A stretch of 64,000 nucleotides of DNA from Photobacterium indicum (GCF_003026215.1 NZ_PYOC01000006.1:214891-278890); one strand, 5' to 3'. Counted from the first letter of the stretch, positions 19,323-29,667 are shown. Notes: a model not told the origin generated them from the letters alone. Translations and numbers: made by a program.

Positions 19323-19340
19323 AATTGTATCGATACAATT
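19323..19340. promoter_or_regulatory. Perfect 18-base palindrome in the MocR-LysE divergent region
   Basis: AATTGTATCGATACAATT, perfectly self-complementary, 87 bases from the MocR start and 45 bases from the exporter start. It is the obvious candidate operator for the MocR protein. The sequence is seen directly; the binding claim is inference. Confidence 0.65.
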
Positions 19341-19384
19341 TGAGTTAGGTTGGTAATGAACCATAAATCAGGAGGGTGACAGTG

Positions 19385-19984
19385 ATGTTAGAATGGCAGT
19401 TTATTATGTCTTTAGCGGCTTTTGCGGCAACGATGACCGGTACACCTGGTCCGAATAATTTGATGGTGACGGCATCGGGGGCGAATTTTGGTTACTGGCG
19501 TACGTTACCCCACATGATGGGGATCGGTTCTGGCTTAGTTTCGATGATTGTATTGGTTGCGGCTGGGCTTGGTGTTATGTTTACCCGTTTTCCGATTTTG
19601 CATGAAATCTTACGTTGGGCCGGTAGCGCGTACTTATTCTATCTCGCGTGGAAAATTGCGACTGCCAAGCCAAGCATCCGAGCGGATCAGCAAGATGGCG
19701 AGCCGATGACGTTTATGGCTGCGGCGATGTTTCAGTATGTGAACCCAAAAGCGTGGATGATGTCGGTAACGGCTATTAGTACCTTTACCATGGCGGGCGA
19801 CAATTATTGGCAATCTGCAGGTTTGGTTGCGGTGATTTTTTTCTTAGTGTGTTTTCCGAGTGTATCTATTTGGGCAAGTTTTGGCACTTTGATTGGCAGG
19901 TGGCTCAATAGCCCTCAAACACGTCGTGTTTTTAATATTGCTATGGGTATATTAACTGCCAGCTGTGTGGTGATGATTTGGTAA
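19385..19984 (+). CDS. LysE/RhtB family amino-acid exporter
   Basis: An inner-membrane exporter of about 199 residues with roughly six transmembrane segments. The family signature TGTPGPNNLMVTASGANFG is near the N-terminus and NPKAWMM marks the second half. Start taken at the ATG at 19385, nine bases after GGAGG; GTG codons at 19376 and 19382 are alternatives. Divergent from the MocR gene with a palindromic operator between, so export of an amino acid or derivative sensed by the regulator is likely. The substrate is unknown. Confidence 0.87.
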   Translation: MLEWQFIMSLAAFAATMTGTPGPNNLMVTASGANFGYWRTLPHMMGIGSGLVSMIVLVAAGLGVMFTRFPILHEILRWAGSAYLFYLAWKIATAKPSIRADQQDGEPMTFMAAAMFQYVNPKAWMMSVTAISTFTMAGDNYWQSAGLVAVIFFLVCFPSVSIWASFGTLIGRWLNSPQTRRVFNIAMGILTASCVVMIW

Positions 19985-20005
19985 GGCATTTATGTAGATA
20001 AGTGA

Positions 20006-20479
20006 TTATTCGGCTTGGAGTTTAGATAGCAATACAGTCGCTTTTTGTTGCAAGCAGTAACGCTCTAAATTATTGGTAAGTAGTGAAGAGGAGATTACTT
20101 TTGGTGGTGAGACGTTAAATTGATTGAATTGGGTGATAAGTGCATGCTGTTGGTCTTGCTCCAGTGCTAGCTCAAATGCTAGTAACTGCTGGTAACCCAC
20201 AAGATCTACTTGCGGTTTAAGCTGTTTACGCATTGCCCGGTACTGCTGCAACCGACAATCATTTGATACAAGGCTTACCACCAGAGAGTGTAGCTTAGCA
20301 TCGCTAAGTTGAATCTTCTGGATATCAAACCAATGTAATAGCAGGGCAAGATTAACGTTGCCCTGATAGGAATCTTGCAACGTGAGACACGCAGGTTGCA
20401 CCCCAGCCTGAGCATAATGGCTCAGGCTGAACTGCCAAAAATCCTGCGAGTTCAGTATTACAGTACTAGCTGTCTGCAT
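20006..20479 (-). CDS. TIGR02444 family protein
   Basis: A 157-residue cytosolic protein with the N-terminal pattern LNSQDFWQFSLSHYAQ and the segment PACLTLQDSYQGNVNLALLLHWFD, typical of the TIGR02444 (DUF2390) family, whose function is unknown. Its start overlaps the end of yheS by 14 bases on the same strand, so it is translated from the yheS transcript. This coupling is the usual arrangement in Vibrionaceae. Confidence 0.85.
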   Translation of the reverse strand: MQTASTVILNSQDFWQFSLSHYAQAGVQPACLTLQDSYQGNVNLALLLHWFDIQKIQLSDAKLHSLVVSLVSNDCRLQQYRAMRKQLKPQVDLVGYQQLLAFELALEQDQQHALITQFNQFNVSPPKVISSSLLTNNLERYCLQQKATVLLSKLQAE

Positions 20480-22391
20480 TCAGCGCAGCTTCCATTGATT
20501 CCAGCTCTTCTTGCAGATCCATCCACTCCATCTCAACATCCTCTAATGTTGATTTAGCATCTCCCTGACGTTTAAGTTGCTCGTGCAGTAGGGCTTTATT
20601 ATCTGCTTCATAGATAGTTGAATCAGCTAGCTTCTCTTCCGCATCGCTAATATCGGCACTGAGCTTTTCCATCTGCTTATCAAGTTGCGTGATTTTTTTG
20701 CGCAATGGTGCTGTTTGCTTACGTAACTCGGCTTCTAATCGTTTCTGTTCTTTACGTGATGCGGCACTGTTTTCTTTGCTTACTTCAGGCTTAGCGGCTT
20801 GTAGTTCTCGGCGCTCATTACGTTGCTGTTCGGTTAACCATTTATGGTAATCCGATAGATCACCATCAAATGGCGTTACTTGGCGATCATGCACCAGATA
20901 CAGATCATCCGTTGTCGCACGTAATAGGTAACGGTCGTGACTAACGATAACCATCGCACCTTCATAAGATTGCAGCGCAAAGGTTAATGCTTGGCGCATA
21001 TCCAAATCAAGGTGGTTGGTTGGTTCATCGAGTAGCAATAGGTTAGGGCGTTGCCATACAAGTAAAGCTAATACTAAGCGTGCTTTCTCGCCGCCGGAAA
21101 AAGGTCCGACTTTATCAAGGGCTTTTTCACCATTGAAACCAAAGCTACCGAGGTAATCACGCAGCTGTTGCTCGGTAGATTGCGGTGCGAGTCGGGCTAA
21201 ATGCTGCAATGGCGTATCGTCAAGGCGCAGTGTTTCTAGTTGATGCTGAGCAAAGTAACCAATCTTCACACCTTGTGAATAGGTTAAATCACCGGCTTGT
21301 GCTGGAAGCTCACCCGATAACAATTTGATCAGAGTCGATTTACCGGCACCGTTACGCCCTAATAAGCCAATACGACTACCTGGTACGAGGTTCAGGCGGA
21401 TTTTTTCTAAGATAAGGTTGTTGCTATAACCCGCAGCGACTTGGTCCATCATTAAAATTGGATTTGGTAACGCTTGTGGCTCTCGGAATTCAAACAAAAA
21501 TGGGTTATCAAGCTGAGCTGGCAATACTTTTTCCATTCGGTCGAGCGCTTTAATTCGACTTTGTGCTTGGCGCGCCTTGCTCGCTTTGTAACGGAAGCGG
21601 TCAATATACGATTGCATGTGAGAAACTTGCTTCTGCTGTTTCTGATACATGGCTTGTTGCAGTACCAACTTTTCTGCCCGTTGTACTTCAAACGATGAAT
21701 AGTTACCGGTGTAACTGTTTAGCGTTTGGTTTTCTACATGGATAATACGATTAACCACAGGATCAAGAAAATCACGGTCATGAGAAATCAGTACTAAGGT
21801 GCCGCGGTAGCTTTGTAACCATTTTTCTAACCACATAACAGCATCGAGATCTAAGTGGTTAGTCGGTTCATCGAGTAGGAGTAAATCGGAGCGGCATAGC
21901 AGTGCTTGGGCTAGGTTCAAACGCATACGCCAACCACCAGAAAACTGGGTGAGGTGCCATTGCATTTGTTCTTGGGAAAACCCTAGGCCGTCGAGTAATT
22001 CAGACGCGCGCGCATTGATTGTGTAACCGCCAATGGTATCTAATTTGGCATGGAGTTCGGCTACTTTAATGCCGTTATTACTTTCTTCAGCGGCGGCTAA
22101 TTCACGTTCAAGTTGACGGTATTCACGATCACCGTCAATCACGTAGTCAATGGCATTGCGTTCAAGTGCGGGTGTTTCCTGTGCTACCCAGGCTAATTCC
22201 CAGTTAGATGGGAATTGGCAATTACCGGCATCTAGACTCAGTTCATTTTTTAATAAAGCAAATAAGGTGGATTTACCACAGCCGTTTTTCCCTACTAGCC
22301 CGACTTTGTCACCGGGATGAATTGTCGCCGTGGCGTTATCGAGAAGGACTTTACCGCCTCGTAAAAGTTGCATGTCCGAAAAGGTAATCAT
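20466..22391 (-). CDS. yheS: ABC-F family ATPase YheS
   Basis: A 641-residue protein with two ABC ATPase domains and no membrane segment. Domain 1: Walker A GKNGCGKST, signature FSGGWRMRL, Walker B LLLLDEPTNHLDLD. Domain 2: Walker A GRNGAGKST, signature FSGGEKARL, Walker B LLLLDEPTNHLDLD. A linker between the domains (the P-site tRNA interaction motif region) and a charged coiled-coil C-terminal tail follow. ABC-F proteins act on ribosomes; YheS helps with translation stalls. Precedes the TIGR02444 gene and is divergent from kefG. Confidence 0.95.
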   Translation of the reverse strand: MITFSDMQLLRGGKVLLDNATATIHPGDKVGLVGKNGCGKSTLFALLKNELSLDAGNCQFPSNWELAWVAQETPALERNAIDYVIDGDREYRQLERELAAAEESNNGIKVAELHAKLDTIGGYTINARASELLDGLGFSQEQMQWHLTQFSGGWRMRLNLAQALLCRSDLLLLDEPTNHLDLDAVMWLEKWLQSYRGTLVLISHDRDFLDPVVNRIIHVENQTLNSYTGNYSSFEVQRAEKLVLQQAMYQKQQKQVSHMQSYIDRFRYKASKARQAQSRIKALDRMEKVLPAQLDNPFLFEFREPQALPNPILMMDQVAAGYSNNLILEKIRLNLVPGSRIGLLGRNGAGKSTLIKLLSGELPAQAGDLTYSQGVKIGYFAQHQLETLRLDDTPLQHLARLAPQSTEQQLRDYLGSFGFNGEKALDKVGPFSGGEKARLVLALLVWQRPNLLLLDEPTNHLDLDMRQALTFALQSYEGAMVIVSHDRYLLRATTDDLYLVHDRQVTPFDGDLSDYHKWLTEQQRNERRELQAAKPEVSKENSAASRKEQKRLEAELRKQTAPLRKKITQLDKQMEKLSADISDAEEKLADSTIYEADNKALLHEQLKRQGDAKSTLEDVEMEWMDLQEELESMEAALNADS

Positions 22392-22633
22392 CGATAGTGT
22401 CGGGGTAGCCCGCTCCGCAAAAAAAAGTGCTCGAAATTAGCGGCAGTCTATACCAAACTGGCATTGACTGCTAACACCGTAATAATTATGCGGCTAAATC
22501 TAGTAAGAAGAATTGGGCAATCTCACGATCAATATCCCGTACAAGTTATAATTATGTATTATGTGCATATTAGTTAAGAATATTTTGGCTATATAGCAGA
22601 GCACTTTTACTCAAGGATATAGCAAGGGACGTT

Positions 22634-23233
22634 ATGACCAAACAAGGACAGCCAAAAATTCTGGTGATTTATGCGCACCCAGATCCACAAGAATCGGTGG
22701 CGAATCAAGAGATGCTAGCAAGCATTGCCGACTTGTCGAATGTTACTGTCCATGATTTATATGCCGCTTATCCTGATTTCTTTATTGATGTGGTTTTCGA
22801 GCACCAGCTGCTGGAGCAACATGACATCATTGTCTTCCAACATCCACTTTATATGTATTCTTGCCCTTCTTTATTGAAAGAGTGGATCGATGTAGTGCTA
22901 AGCAAAGGCTATGCCCACGGTGAAGGGGTATCCACCAAAGGGAAATACTGGCGTTCAGTGGTCACAACCGGTGGCGCGGCAGAAGCATATACCCCTGACG
23001 GCTATAACCGATGCAGCATTGCTGAAATTCTACGACCGTTCGAACTAACGGCTGATTTATGCCAGATGACATGGATGGAGCCGTTGATTTTACACTGGGC
23101 TAGGCGTATACCGCTTGAAGAACGACAGCAGCATTGTGCAGATTATCGAGAGTGGTTACAGCATCCGTTAGTGGATAGTGAGCAAATTCCATCAGATGAT
23201 GGAGAAGGTAAGGAGAATAACGATGGCGAATGA
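22634..23233 (+). CDS. kefG: KefG-type NAD(P)H oxidoreductase, KefB ancillary subunit
   Basis: A flavodoxin-fold quinone-reductase-like protein of 199 residues (KILVIYAHPDPQESVANQ at the N-terminus, FQHPLYMYSCPSLLKEWID in the core, TTGGAAEAYTPDGYNR near the flavin site). It should bind the cytosolic side of KefB and is needed for full potassium efflux activity. It overlaps kefB by 11 bases and shares its transcript. The acidic C-terminal tail (about 15 residues) is longer than in the enteric protein and contains the kefB ribosome binding site. Confidence 0.9.
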   Translation: MTKQGQPKILVIYAHPDPQESVANQEMLASIADLSNVTVHDLYAAYPDFFIDVVFEHQLLEQHDIIVFQHPLYMYSCPSLLKEWIDVVLSKGYAHGEGVSTKGKYWRSVVTTGGAAEAYTPDGYNRCSIAEILRPFELTADLCQMTWMEPLILHWARRIPLEERQQHCADYREWLQHPLVDSEQIPSDDGEGKENNDGE

Positions 23234-25025
23234 TGTTTTGTCTGTAACCGTTATTTTCCTCGCGGCTGCCGTTGTTGCGGTGCCTATTGCTCAGCGTTTA
23301 GGGTTAGGTTCGGTATTGGGCTACCTTATCGCGGGTATTGCGATTGGTCCTTGGGGATTAGGGCTGATATCAGATGTGGAAGCGATCCTGCACTTTTCTG
23401 AATTTGGTGTCGTATTACTTCTGTTCTTGATTGGCTTAGAGCTAAACCCCAAAAAACTCTGGCAAATGCGCAGCCCAATATTGGGGCTGGGCGGCGGGCA
23501 AGTATTGGTGACGAGTTTAGTGATTGCAGGCATTGTTATGGCCTGCAGTAGCCTGATGCCTTCTATTTCTTGGCGAGATGCATTGGTAATCGGTATGGGG
23601 TTAGCACTTTCTTCTACTGCGATTGCATTGCGGGTTATTGAAGAGAAGAGCCTCGACGGTAGCGAAACCGGTCAATCGAGCTTTTCCGTTTTATTATTCC
23701 AAGATATTGCCGTAATCCCAATGCTGGCGGTACTGCCGATTTTAGCGGGAGGCGGAGGGGGCAGTTGGCTTGATTTTGCTTGGATGATCGGTGGTATTGC
23801 GGCTTTATTGGTTGGCGGTCATTTTTTATTGCGCCCATTATTTCGTTGGGTGGTACTTAGTGGGGTGCGTGAACTATTTAATGTCGCGGCACTCTTGCTG
23901 GTTATTGGTATTGCATTAGGTATGCAGTCTCTAGGGCTATCTATGGCACTAGGGGCATTTTTAGCCGGGGTGTTATTGGCTGAAAGTGAATACCGTCATG
24001 AATTAGAAATTGCGATCGAACCGTTCAAAGGGTTATTGCTGGGGCTGTTTTTTATCTCTGTCGGCATGGCGGTTAATTTGGGGCTGTTATTCGAGTTCCC
24101 TTTACAAATTTTAGCTGCAGTTGCTGCCTTAGTAATAGTGAAAGGTTTACTCTTGTACGGACTCGCTCGACTATTCGGTATTCGGGCTAAATCGCGTAGT
24201 CAGATGGCAGCAATTTTAAGTCAAGGTGGTGAATTTGCGTTTGTCTTATTTACCGCCGCTCAAGGTGAAGGATTATTAGGGACGCAGTTGTCGTCATTCC
24301 TATTAGTGGTTGTTAGTATTTCAATGATGACAACGCCTTTAATTCTCTTACTGCAAGACCGTTGGTTTATTCATACCTTTAAATCAGAAGATGAAGCTTT
24401 AGAAAGCGATGTGATTGATCGTGAGCCTCGAGTGATTATTACAGGCTTTGGGCGTTTTGGTCAGGTGGTAGGGCGTCTATTATTTGCCAATAAAATACGC
24501 GTTACGGTATTAGAGCGTGACCCTAGCCAAATTCAGTTTTTACGTAAGTTTGGCTACAAGGTGTATTATGGCGATGCAACTCAGCTGGATCTATTACGGG
24601 CAGCAGGGGCAGATAAAGCAGAAGCTATCATAATTTGTACTGATGAGCCCGATGAAGTGATGGAAGTCGTTACCCTTTGCCAGCAGCATTTTCCAAAGCT
24701 GAAAGTACTGGCGCGCGCACGCAGCCGGGTAGAGGCGCACCAGTTATTGAGTCATGGGGTTGATAACTTCTCGCGTGAAACTTTTGCTGGTGCTCTTGAT
24801 TTAGGTCGACAAGCCCTCATATCTTTAGGCATGCACCCATACAAAGCCAAGCGCGCTGAAGCACACTTCCGTAAACTAGACACTACGGCATTACGAGATT
24901 TATTGCCGCAGCATTCGGAAGATGTTCATCTTGCTTCTCGTTCCAAAGAAGCCCGCAAAGAGCTCGAAGAAATTTTTGACCGAGAGATGCGTGGTGAGCG
25001 AGATAGACACAATGGCTGGGATTGA
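23223..25025 (+). CDS. kefB: Glutathione-regulated potassium efflux antiporter KefB
   Basis: 600 residues from the ATG at 23223 (AAGGAG seven bases upstream). The N-terminal CPA2 antiporter domain has about 12 membrane helices (to roughly residue 385) with the LGSVLGYLIAG and FLIGLEL stretches. A RCK N domain follows (VIITGFGRFGQ, nucleotide-binding GxGxxG) and senses glutathione and adducts. Efflux of K+ with H+ entry protects against electrophiles. KefB rather than KefC is chosen because kefG precedes it and yheV follows. Confidence 0.93.
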   Translation: MANDVLSVTVIFLAAAVVAVPIAQRLGLGSVLGYLIAGIAIGPWGLGLISDVEAILHFSEFGVVLLLFLIGLELNPKKLWQMRSPILGLGGGQVLVTSLVIAGIVMACSSLMPSISWRDALVIGMGLALSSTAIALRVIEEKSLDGSETGQSSFSVLLFQDIAVIPMLAVLPILAGGGGGSWLDFAWMIGGIAALLVGGHFLLRPLFRWVVLSGVRELFNVAALLLVIGIALGMQSLGLSMALGAFLAGVLLAESEYRHELEIAIEPFKGLLLGLFFISVGMAVNLGLLFEFPLQILAAVAALVIVKGLLLYGLARLFGIRAKSRSQMAAILSQGGEFAFVLFTAAQGEGLLGTQLSSFLLVVVSISMMTTPLILLLQDRWFIHTFKSEDEALESDVIDREPRVIITGFGRFGQVVGRLLFANKIRVTVLERDPSQIQFLRKFGYKVYYGDATQLDLLRAAGADKAEAIIICTDEPDEVMEVVTLCQQHFPKLKVLARARSRVEAHQLLSHGVDNFSRETFAGALDLGRQALISLGMHPYKAKRAEAHFRKLDTTALRDLLPQHSEDVHLASRSKEARKELEEIFDREMRGERDRHNGWD

Positions 25026-25121
25026 TGTGTTTATAACAAGGCACACATCATACTCAATGCAGAATCGTTGTTATTCAGCGAGTTGTAGCAAAGGGACGCG
25101 TGCAATAAAGGGATGAGTAGT

Positions 25122-25331
25122 ATGGCAAAGAAAAGATTTATTGCTGGTGCGGTATGTCCTGCTTGTAGCAAGCAAGACACCTTGCGCTGGTGGAAAGAAA
25201 ATGAAATTGAGATTGTCGAATGCGTAGAGTGTCATCACGTAGATCGTCGTCTTCCTAAGTCTGTAGAGCAAAGTGAACACCTTGCTGAAGATAAGGGCCA
25301 GCAGGTTATCGGTATTTTTAAACCTGAATAG
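25122..25331 (+). CDS. yheV: YheV family zinc-ribbon protein
   Basis: A 69-residue protein from the ATG at 25122 (AAGGG nine bases upstream); an ATG at 25113 is too close to that site. Two CPAC / CVEC pairs (CX2C ... CX2C) around residues 11 to 35 form a probable zinc ribbon, and the end GQQVIGIFKPE is typical of YheV. Function unknown. Located between kefB and slyD, as in enterics. Confidence 0.88.
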   Translation: MAKKRFIAGAVCPACSKQDTLRWWKENEIEIVECVECHHVDRRLPKSVEQSEHLAEDKGQQVIGIFKPE

Positions 25332-25410
25332 ATCGCTTATGATTAGCATCTTGGTACAAGAATTCGGTATCATGCAGCCTTAACACCTAGCTCAAATTTT
25401 CGGAGTAAAC

Positions 25411-25983
25411 ATGAAAGTCGCTAAAGACATCGTAGTAAGCTTGGCATATCAAGTAAAAACTGAAGAAGGCGCTGTAGTTGATCAGTCAACTGTTGACGCA
25501 CCACTTGATTACCTACACGGCCATGACAACCTAATCGTTGGCTTAGAAAAAGCATTGGAAGGCCGTGAAGCGGGCGACAAATTTGAAGTAACTGTTGCTC
25601 CTGAAGATGCATACGGCGAACACGTAGATGAAATGGTACAACGTGTACCTGCAGACGTATTCCAAGGTGTTGATGAAATCACTGTTGGTATGCGTTTCTT
25701 AGCAGATACTGATCAGGGACCAATCCCTGTTGAAGTAACTGAAGTTGATGGCGACGAAGTTGTTGTTGATGGTAACCATATGCTTGCAGGTCAAACACTG
25801 ACTTTTACTGCTGAAGTTGTTGCTGTTCGCGCAGCTACGGAAGAAGAGATTTCACACGGTCACATTCACCAAGGTGGTGGTTGTTGTGGCGGTGGTAGCT
25901 GTGGCGATCACGACCACGGTGAAGAAAAAGAAGAAGGCTGCTGTGGCGGCGAAGACAAAGGCGGCTGTGGCTGTTCTCACTAA
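25411..25983 (+). CDS. slyD: FKBP-type peptidyl-prolyl isomerase SlyD
   Basis: A 190-residue cytosolic isomerase, chaperone and nickel-binding protein. Residues 1-70 and 120-150 form the FKBP fold (VSLAYQVKTEEG, LIVGLEKALEG), with the insert-in-flap chaperone domain between (AEDAYGEHVDE to GNHMLAG). The C-terminal tail from about 147 is extremely rich in His, Cys, Gly and Asp (GGGCCGGGSCGDHDHG) and binds metal, supplying Ni for hydrogenase or urease maturation. Confidence 0.96.
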   Translation: MKVAKDIVVSLAYQVKTEEGAVVDQSTVDAPLDYLHGHDNLIVGLEKALEGREAGDKFEVTVAPEDAYGEHVDEMVQRVPADVFQGVDEITVGMRFLADTDQGPIPVEVTEVDGDEVVVDGNHMLAGQTLTFTAEVVAVRAATEEEISHGHIHQGGGCCGGGSCGDHDHGEEKEEGCCGGEDKGGCGCSH

Positions 25984-26021
25984 TAGCTTTATTTATTAAG
26001 TATTACTCTTAATGAACAACA

Positions 26022-26053
26022 AAAAACGGGAAGCATTTGCTTCCCGTTTTTTT
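26022..26053. terminator. Bidirectional terminator between slyD and slyX
   Basis: Long stem with ACGGGAAGCA / TGCTTCCCGT core flanked by six As on the left and seven Ts on the right, so it can end slyD rightward and slyX leftward. Confidence 0.92.
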
Positions 26054-26078
26054 ATTTGAATTTTGCTTGCGAGAACAC

Positions 26079-26300
26079 TTAATAGTGTGGCGGCGGAGTC
26101 TCTTCCGATTCTTCGGCCATATTTGATGACTGAAAGCCTTTAACCTTACCCACCAAGAATTTAAGCTGAACCTGCATTTTATCAAATTGAAATTGTTGAT
26201 CCGTTAGTGCTTCATTAAGATCATCGATTGTTTGTTCTTGAAAAGCTTGCTTCATTTCTAGCTCGTCAACTTGAGCTTGTAGTTTTTCAATATCAGTCAT
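26079..26300 (-). CDS. slyX: SlyX family protein
   Basis: A 73-residue protein from the ATG at 26300 ([26 protein letters not shown]). It is nearly all coiled coil with the SlyX ending PPPHY. Function unknown; the family is small and conserved next to slyD/fkpA. It is 51 bases downstream of the WD40 lipoprotein gene on the same strand, so probably shares its transcript. Confidence 0.88.
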   Translation of the reverse strand: MTDIEKLQAQVDELEMKQAFQEQTIDDLNEALTDQQFQFDKMQVQLKFLVGKVKGFQSSNMAEESEETPPPHY

Positions 26301-26351
26301 GAGGTTAGGTACCAAAAATGTTATACCGCTCAGAGAATACTCTGATGGGAT

Positions 26352-27329
26352 TTAATCTGTTGTCCAGGTTTGGGCAATACCAGCTGATGTACCAGAGACT
26401 ACCTGCCCTGAAGGCGAAATAGCAACATCATACACCACTGCTGACGGTGGTCGAGCATCTTGTAGTGGTGCCGCTTCCCATCGGCCTATGTTCTTGCCTG
26501 TTGTGGTATCCCAAAGTTCCACCCTGCGAGAAGGGGTGCCAGTTGCTAACCTTGTTCCATCATCAGAAAAGCGTGCGCTAGATAAATTTTGTTGACGTAA
26601 ATGAATGGAAAGCGCTGTTTGTTTCTTCCCTGTTTGCAAATCCCAAATAAAAATATCATTCCCCCCATCTGCCGTCATCGCTAATTTACCATCACGCTGA
26701 AGGGCGACTCGATTTATTCGTGAAGTATGCTCAAAGGTATGAATGATCTGCCCTGAACGGGTATCCCATAGATAAGCAAAGTAGTCATTTCCGCCTGATA
26801 GCACATATTGCCCATTGGCAGAAATCGCGACTGAGTTCACTTTTTCTTGATGAGCAAGGAACTCTAAGCGTCGCCCAGTGCCCAAGTCGATGTATAAGGC
26901 TTTACCGTTAGATAAAGCTAATACAACATGCTGACCATTGTTAGCGATATCAACATCACGAATAACGCCATCAGAAAGAGACCATAATCCGTCAGACTTT
27001 CCCCATGCTAAATCCCATACGGCAAAGTTTTGGGCTGTGGCGGTTATGGCGAATTGGTTGTTATCAGAAATACTACTAGAAATGACGGTATTGTGATGTG
27101 GGTCTTGAGAACCAAAATCAGCTAACTTTTTGTTTTGCTGTAAGTCCCATAGCAAGATACCTTGTTTAGTTGAGTGTAATAAAGCGAAGCGACCATCACG
27201 GCTGAGACTAAAGCTGGTGGCACCATCAGAGGCTAATACCCAACGGTTAACCTCTGACGATGAAAAAAAACAGCCACTAAGTGATGTGAGTGCCAAAATG
27301 AAGCCTACTATAAGGAATACTTTGCGCAT
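26352..27329 (-). CDS. WD40-repeat lipoprotein
   Basis: From the ATG at 27329 the protein (325 residues) has a lipoprotein signal peptide ending in LSGC, with the lipidated Cys near residue 20. About six WD40-like blades follow, recognisable by SLSRDGRFALLHS, ISANGQYVLSGGNDYFAYLWD, LQRDGKLAMTADGGNDIFIWD and FSDDGTRLATGTPSRRVELWD. A GTG seven codons upstream is an alternative start. It is expected at the periplasmic face of a membrane as a protein-binding scaffold. Similar lipoproteins are found next to slyX/fkpA in Vibrionaceae. Partner unknown. Confidence 0.82.
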   Translation of the reverse strand: MRKVFLIVGFILALTSLSGCFFSSSEVNRWVLASDGATSFSLSRDGRFALLHSTKQGILLWDLQQNKKLADFGSQDPHHNTVISSSISDNNQFAITATAQNFAVWDLAWGKSDGLWSLSDGVIRDVDIANNGQHVVLALSNGKALYIDLGTGRRLEFLAHQEKVNSVAISANGQYVLSGGNDYFAYLWDTRSGQIIHTFEHTSRINRVALQRDGKLAMTADGGNDIFIWDLQTGKKQTALSIHLRQQNLSSARFSDDGTRLATGTPSRRVELWDTTTGKNIGRWEAAPLQDARPPSAVVYDVAISPSGQVVSGTSAGIAQTWTTD

Positions 27330-27509
27330 TAAGGTCTGGTTCCGGTTCACTTTATTATTATGTAAGAAAATATTATTTGATTAACGTACTGACTAAGCAG
27401 CAATTTAATCAGATTGGTATTAGTATATTAATATGGCAAGTTTTTCACATCTACAGTGAAAGGCAAAGCGAGAAATGAGGGTAAGCCTCATCGAATGACG
27501 GAGAAATAC

Positions 27510-28328
27510 ATGAAACCTGTTCTAAAGATGTCTCTTTTGGCTGCAACTATTTTATTAGCTGTTGGCTGTCAAGATGAAAAAACGACGGAAACAACACCTG
27601 CAGAGCCTGCAAAAGTAGAGCAGGTAGCAGCTGAAGCAACCTCTGAGAAAGCGACAGAAGCGTTTGCATCTGAAGATCAAAAATCAGCGTATGCTATTGG
27701 TGCATCACTTGCACAATACTTATCAGCTAATTTAGACCAGCAGAAAGAACTTGGTTTAGAGCTAAATCGTGATGATGTACTTGCTGGTGTGAGCGATGTA
27801 TTCGCTAATAAGAGCCGTATGACGCCAGAAGAAACACAACAAGCGCTTCAAGATCTTGATAAGCGTGTATCTGATATTGTTGCTGAGAAAGCAAAAGTAG
27901 AATCAGAGAAAAGCATTAAAGCGGGTGAAGAATTCCGTGCCGAGTTTGAAAAACAAGAAGGCGTAGCAAAGACTGAATCAGGTCTACTATACCAAGTAGA
28001 AAAATCAGCTGAAGGTGAGAAACCAGCAGCAACAGATACTGTTCAAGTTCACTACAAAGGTACATTAACTGACGGAACTGAATTTGATAGCTCATATAAG
28101 CGTAATCAACCAGCAACGTTCCCGCTGAATCAGGTGATTCCTGGTTGGACTGAAGGTGTTCAATTAATGCCTGTTGGTTCTAAGTTTAAGTTTGTTATCC
28201 CGCCTGAATTAGCATATGGCTCACAAGCAAACCCAAGCATTCCAGCAAACTCTACTTTAGTATTTGAAGTTGAATTATTGCAGATTGTTAAAGCGGATAA
28301 ACCAGCTACAGAGCTTGAAACGCAATAA
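27510..28328 (+). CDS. fkpA: FKBP-type peptidyl-prolyl isomerase FkpA, predicted lipoprotein
   Basis: From the ATG at 27510 (GGAG six bases upstream) the 272-residue protein has a signal sequence ending in the lipobox LAVGC with Cys at position 20, unlike the soluble periplasmic enteric FkpA. A helical dimerisation domain (about 50-150) precedes a C-terminal FKBP domain with VHYKGTLTDGTEFDSS, VIPGWTEGVQLMPVG and IPANSTLVFEVELL. It assists folding in the envelope. An inverted repeat TTTCAC / GTGAAA lies about 55 bases upstream. Confidence 0.92.
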   Translation: MKPVLKMSLLAATILLAVGCQDEKTTETTPAEPAKVEQVAAEATSEKATEAFASEDQKSAYAIGASLAQYLSANLDQQKELGLELNRDDVLAGVSDVFANKSRMTPEETQQALQDLDKRVSDIVAEKAKVESEKSIKAGEEFRAEFEKQEGVAKTESGLLYQVEKSAEGEKPAATDTVQVHYKGTLTDGTEFDSSYKRNQPATFPLNQVIPGWTEGVQLMPVGSKFKFVIPPELAYGSQANPSIPANSTLVFEVELLQIVKADKPATELETQ

Positions 28329-28370
28329 ATTGTGTAATCAAAGCTAATTTTATTAGCATATAGTTTGATA

Positions 28371-28399
28371 AGACCCGACTCATGTCGGGTCTTTTTTTA
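28371..28399 (+). terminator. Terminator of fkpA
   Basis: Nine-base stem AGACCCGAC / GTCGGGTCT (28371-28392) with a four-base loop, then seven Ts. Confidence 0.93.
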
Positions 28400-28503
28400 T
28401 ATATATTCTGATAAACTTACTAACAGGATTTGATTTTATGTCCATTCTATTGATTATCTCTTAATGCACATTAGGCAGATTATGAATGTAATGGATATTT
28501 GCA

Positions 28504-29630
<1,127 letters not shown>

Positions 29631-29667
29631 ATAACACTTTGTTTAAGCTGCATTTTAAGAGAGCAAC

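Noticed and set aside
19237..19338. Longer MocR start at a TTG (500 residues)
   Set aside because: It would begin in the operator palindrome, lacks a ribosome binding site and adds sequence not found in the family.
25817..25999. 60-residue Val/Lys-rich frame in the slyD tail
   Set aside because: It is a frame-shifted reading of the His/Cys/Gly-rich SlyD tail.
27130..27384. 84-residue rightward frame over the WD40 lipoprotein
   Set aside because: It is antisense to a well-supported gene, has no family features and no ribosome binding site.
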